Positions 6,110 through 6,126 of a stretch of DNA of 6,126 bases are shown here, piece after piece. How positions within the stretch are numbered: the first letter of the stretch is position 1; each line of letters opens with the position of its first letter. Source of the DNA: Bacteroidales bacterium. Lineage in GTDB: Bacteria; Bacteroidota; Bacteroidia; Bacteroidales; JAADGE01. Location of the stretch: NCBI GenBank assembly GCA_029934265.1, contig JAOZMN010000184.1, positions 1-6,126 of the forward strand. Reading direction: 5' to 3'. The notes under the pieces are model-generated. The model had not been told where the DNA came from, did no database searches, and worked only from the letters and a program-made list of their open reading frames with translations. A program made the translations under genes and the position numbers.

Positions 6110-6126
6110 ACTAATTTACAATACTC

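Overview
The window is strongly AT-rich DNA that looks like a chromosomal segment of a Bacteroidota (Bacteroidetes) bacterium, probably an environmental or anaerobic Bacteroidales-like lineage. Four things point this way: a Bacteroidota-type -33/-7 promoter (TTG, 20 bp, TAATTTTG); a secreted protein with a C-terminal tail resembling the type IX secretion (T9SS) sorting domain; a lipoprotein with a Bacteroidota-style surface-export signal behind its lipidated cysteine; and a TPR / transmembrane / LuxR-like helix-turn-helix regulator of a kind common in this phylum. Start codons are preceded by A-rich sequence rather than clear Shine-Dalgarno motifs, as is usual there. The genus cannot be fixed from the sequence.

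Layout, left to right. Positions 1-293 hold no convincing gene. They begin inside a 24-bp-period tandem repeat and continue as AT-rich leader DNA. Positions 294-1979 (+) encode a membrane-anchored TPR/HTH regulator. A 225-bp intergenic region (1980-2204) contains the best promoter of the window and, just upstream of it, an unusual C-rich patch with repeated CCACCC / ATGCCAACC-like words. Positions 2205-3923 (+) encode a secreted protein predicted to be a seven-bladed beta-propeller with a T9SS-type tail. Sixty bases later, 3984-4778 (+) encodes an Omp28-like lipoprotein with a thioredoxin-like WCxxC motif; the two are probably cotranscribed. A 152-bp convergent intergenic region with a 15-bp direct repeat separates them from 4931-6016 (-), a [citrate (pro-3S)-lyase] ligase (CitC). 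Its upstream region, at the right edge, contains an 11-bp perfect inverted repeat.

How the genes may work together. Left of 4800, an envelope sensor-regulator sits directly upstream of, and codirectional with, a pair of cell-surface or secreted proteins, so a local regulatory circuit is plausible but not proven. The citC gene is transcribed the opposite way and belongs to a different job, activation of citrate lyase. Its usual partner genes (citD, citE, citF, citX, citG) are not in the window and could only lie beyond the right edge or elsewhere. I see no CRISPR array, insertion sequence, tRNA or rRNA. I do not see clear proof of a wholly new system; the most distinctive points are the propeller plus surface-thiol-lipoprotein pair behind a TPR/HTH regulator, and a CitC whose acetyltransferase-like domain has lost the usual glycine-rich loop.
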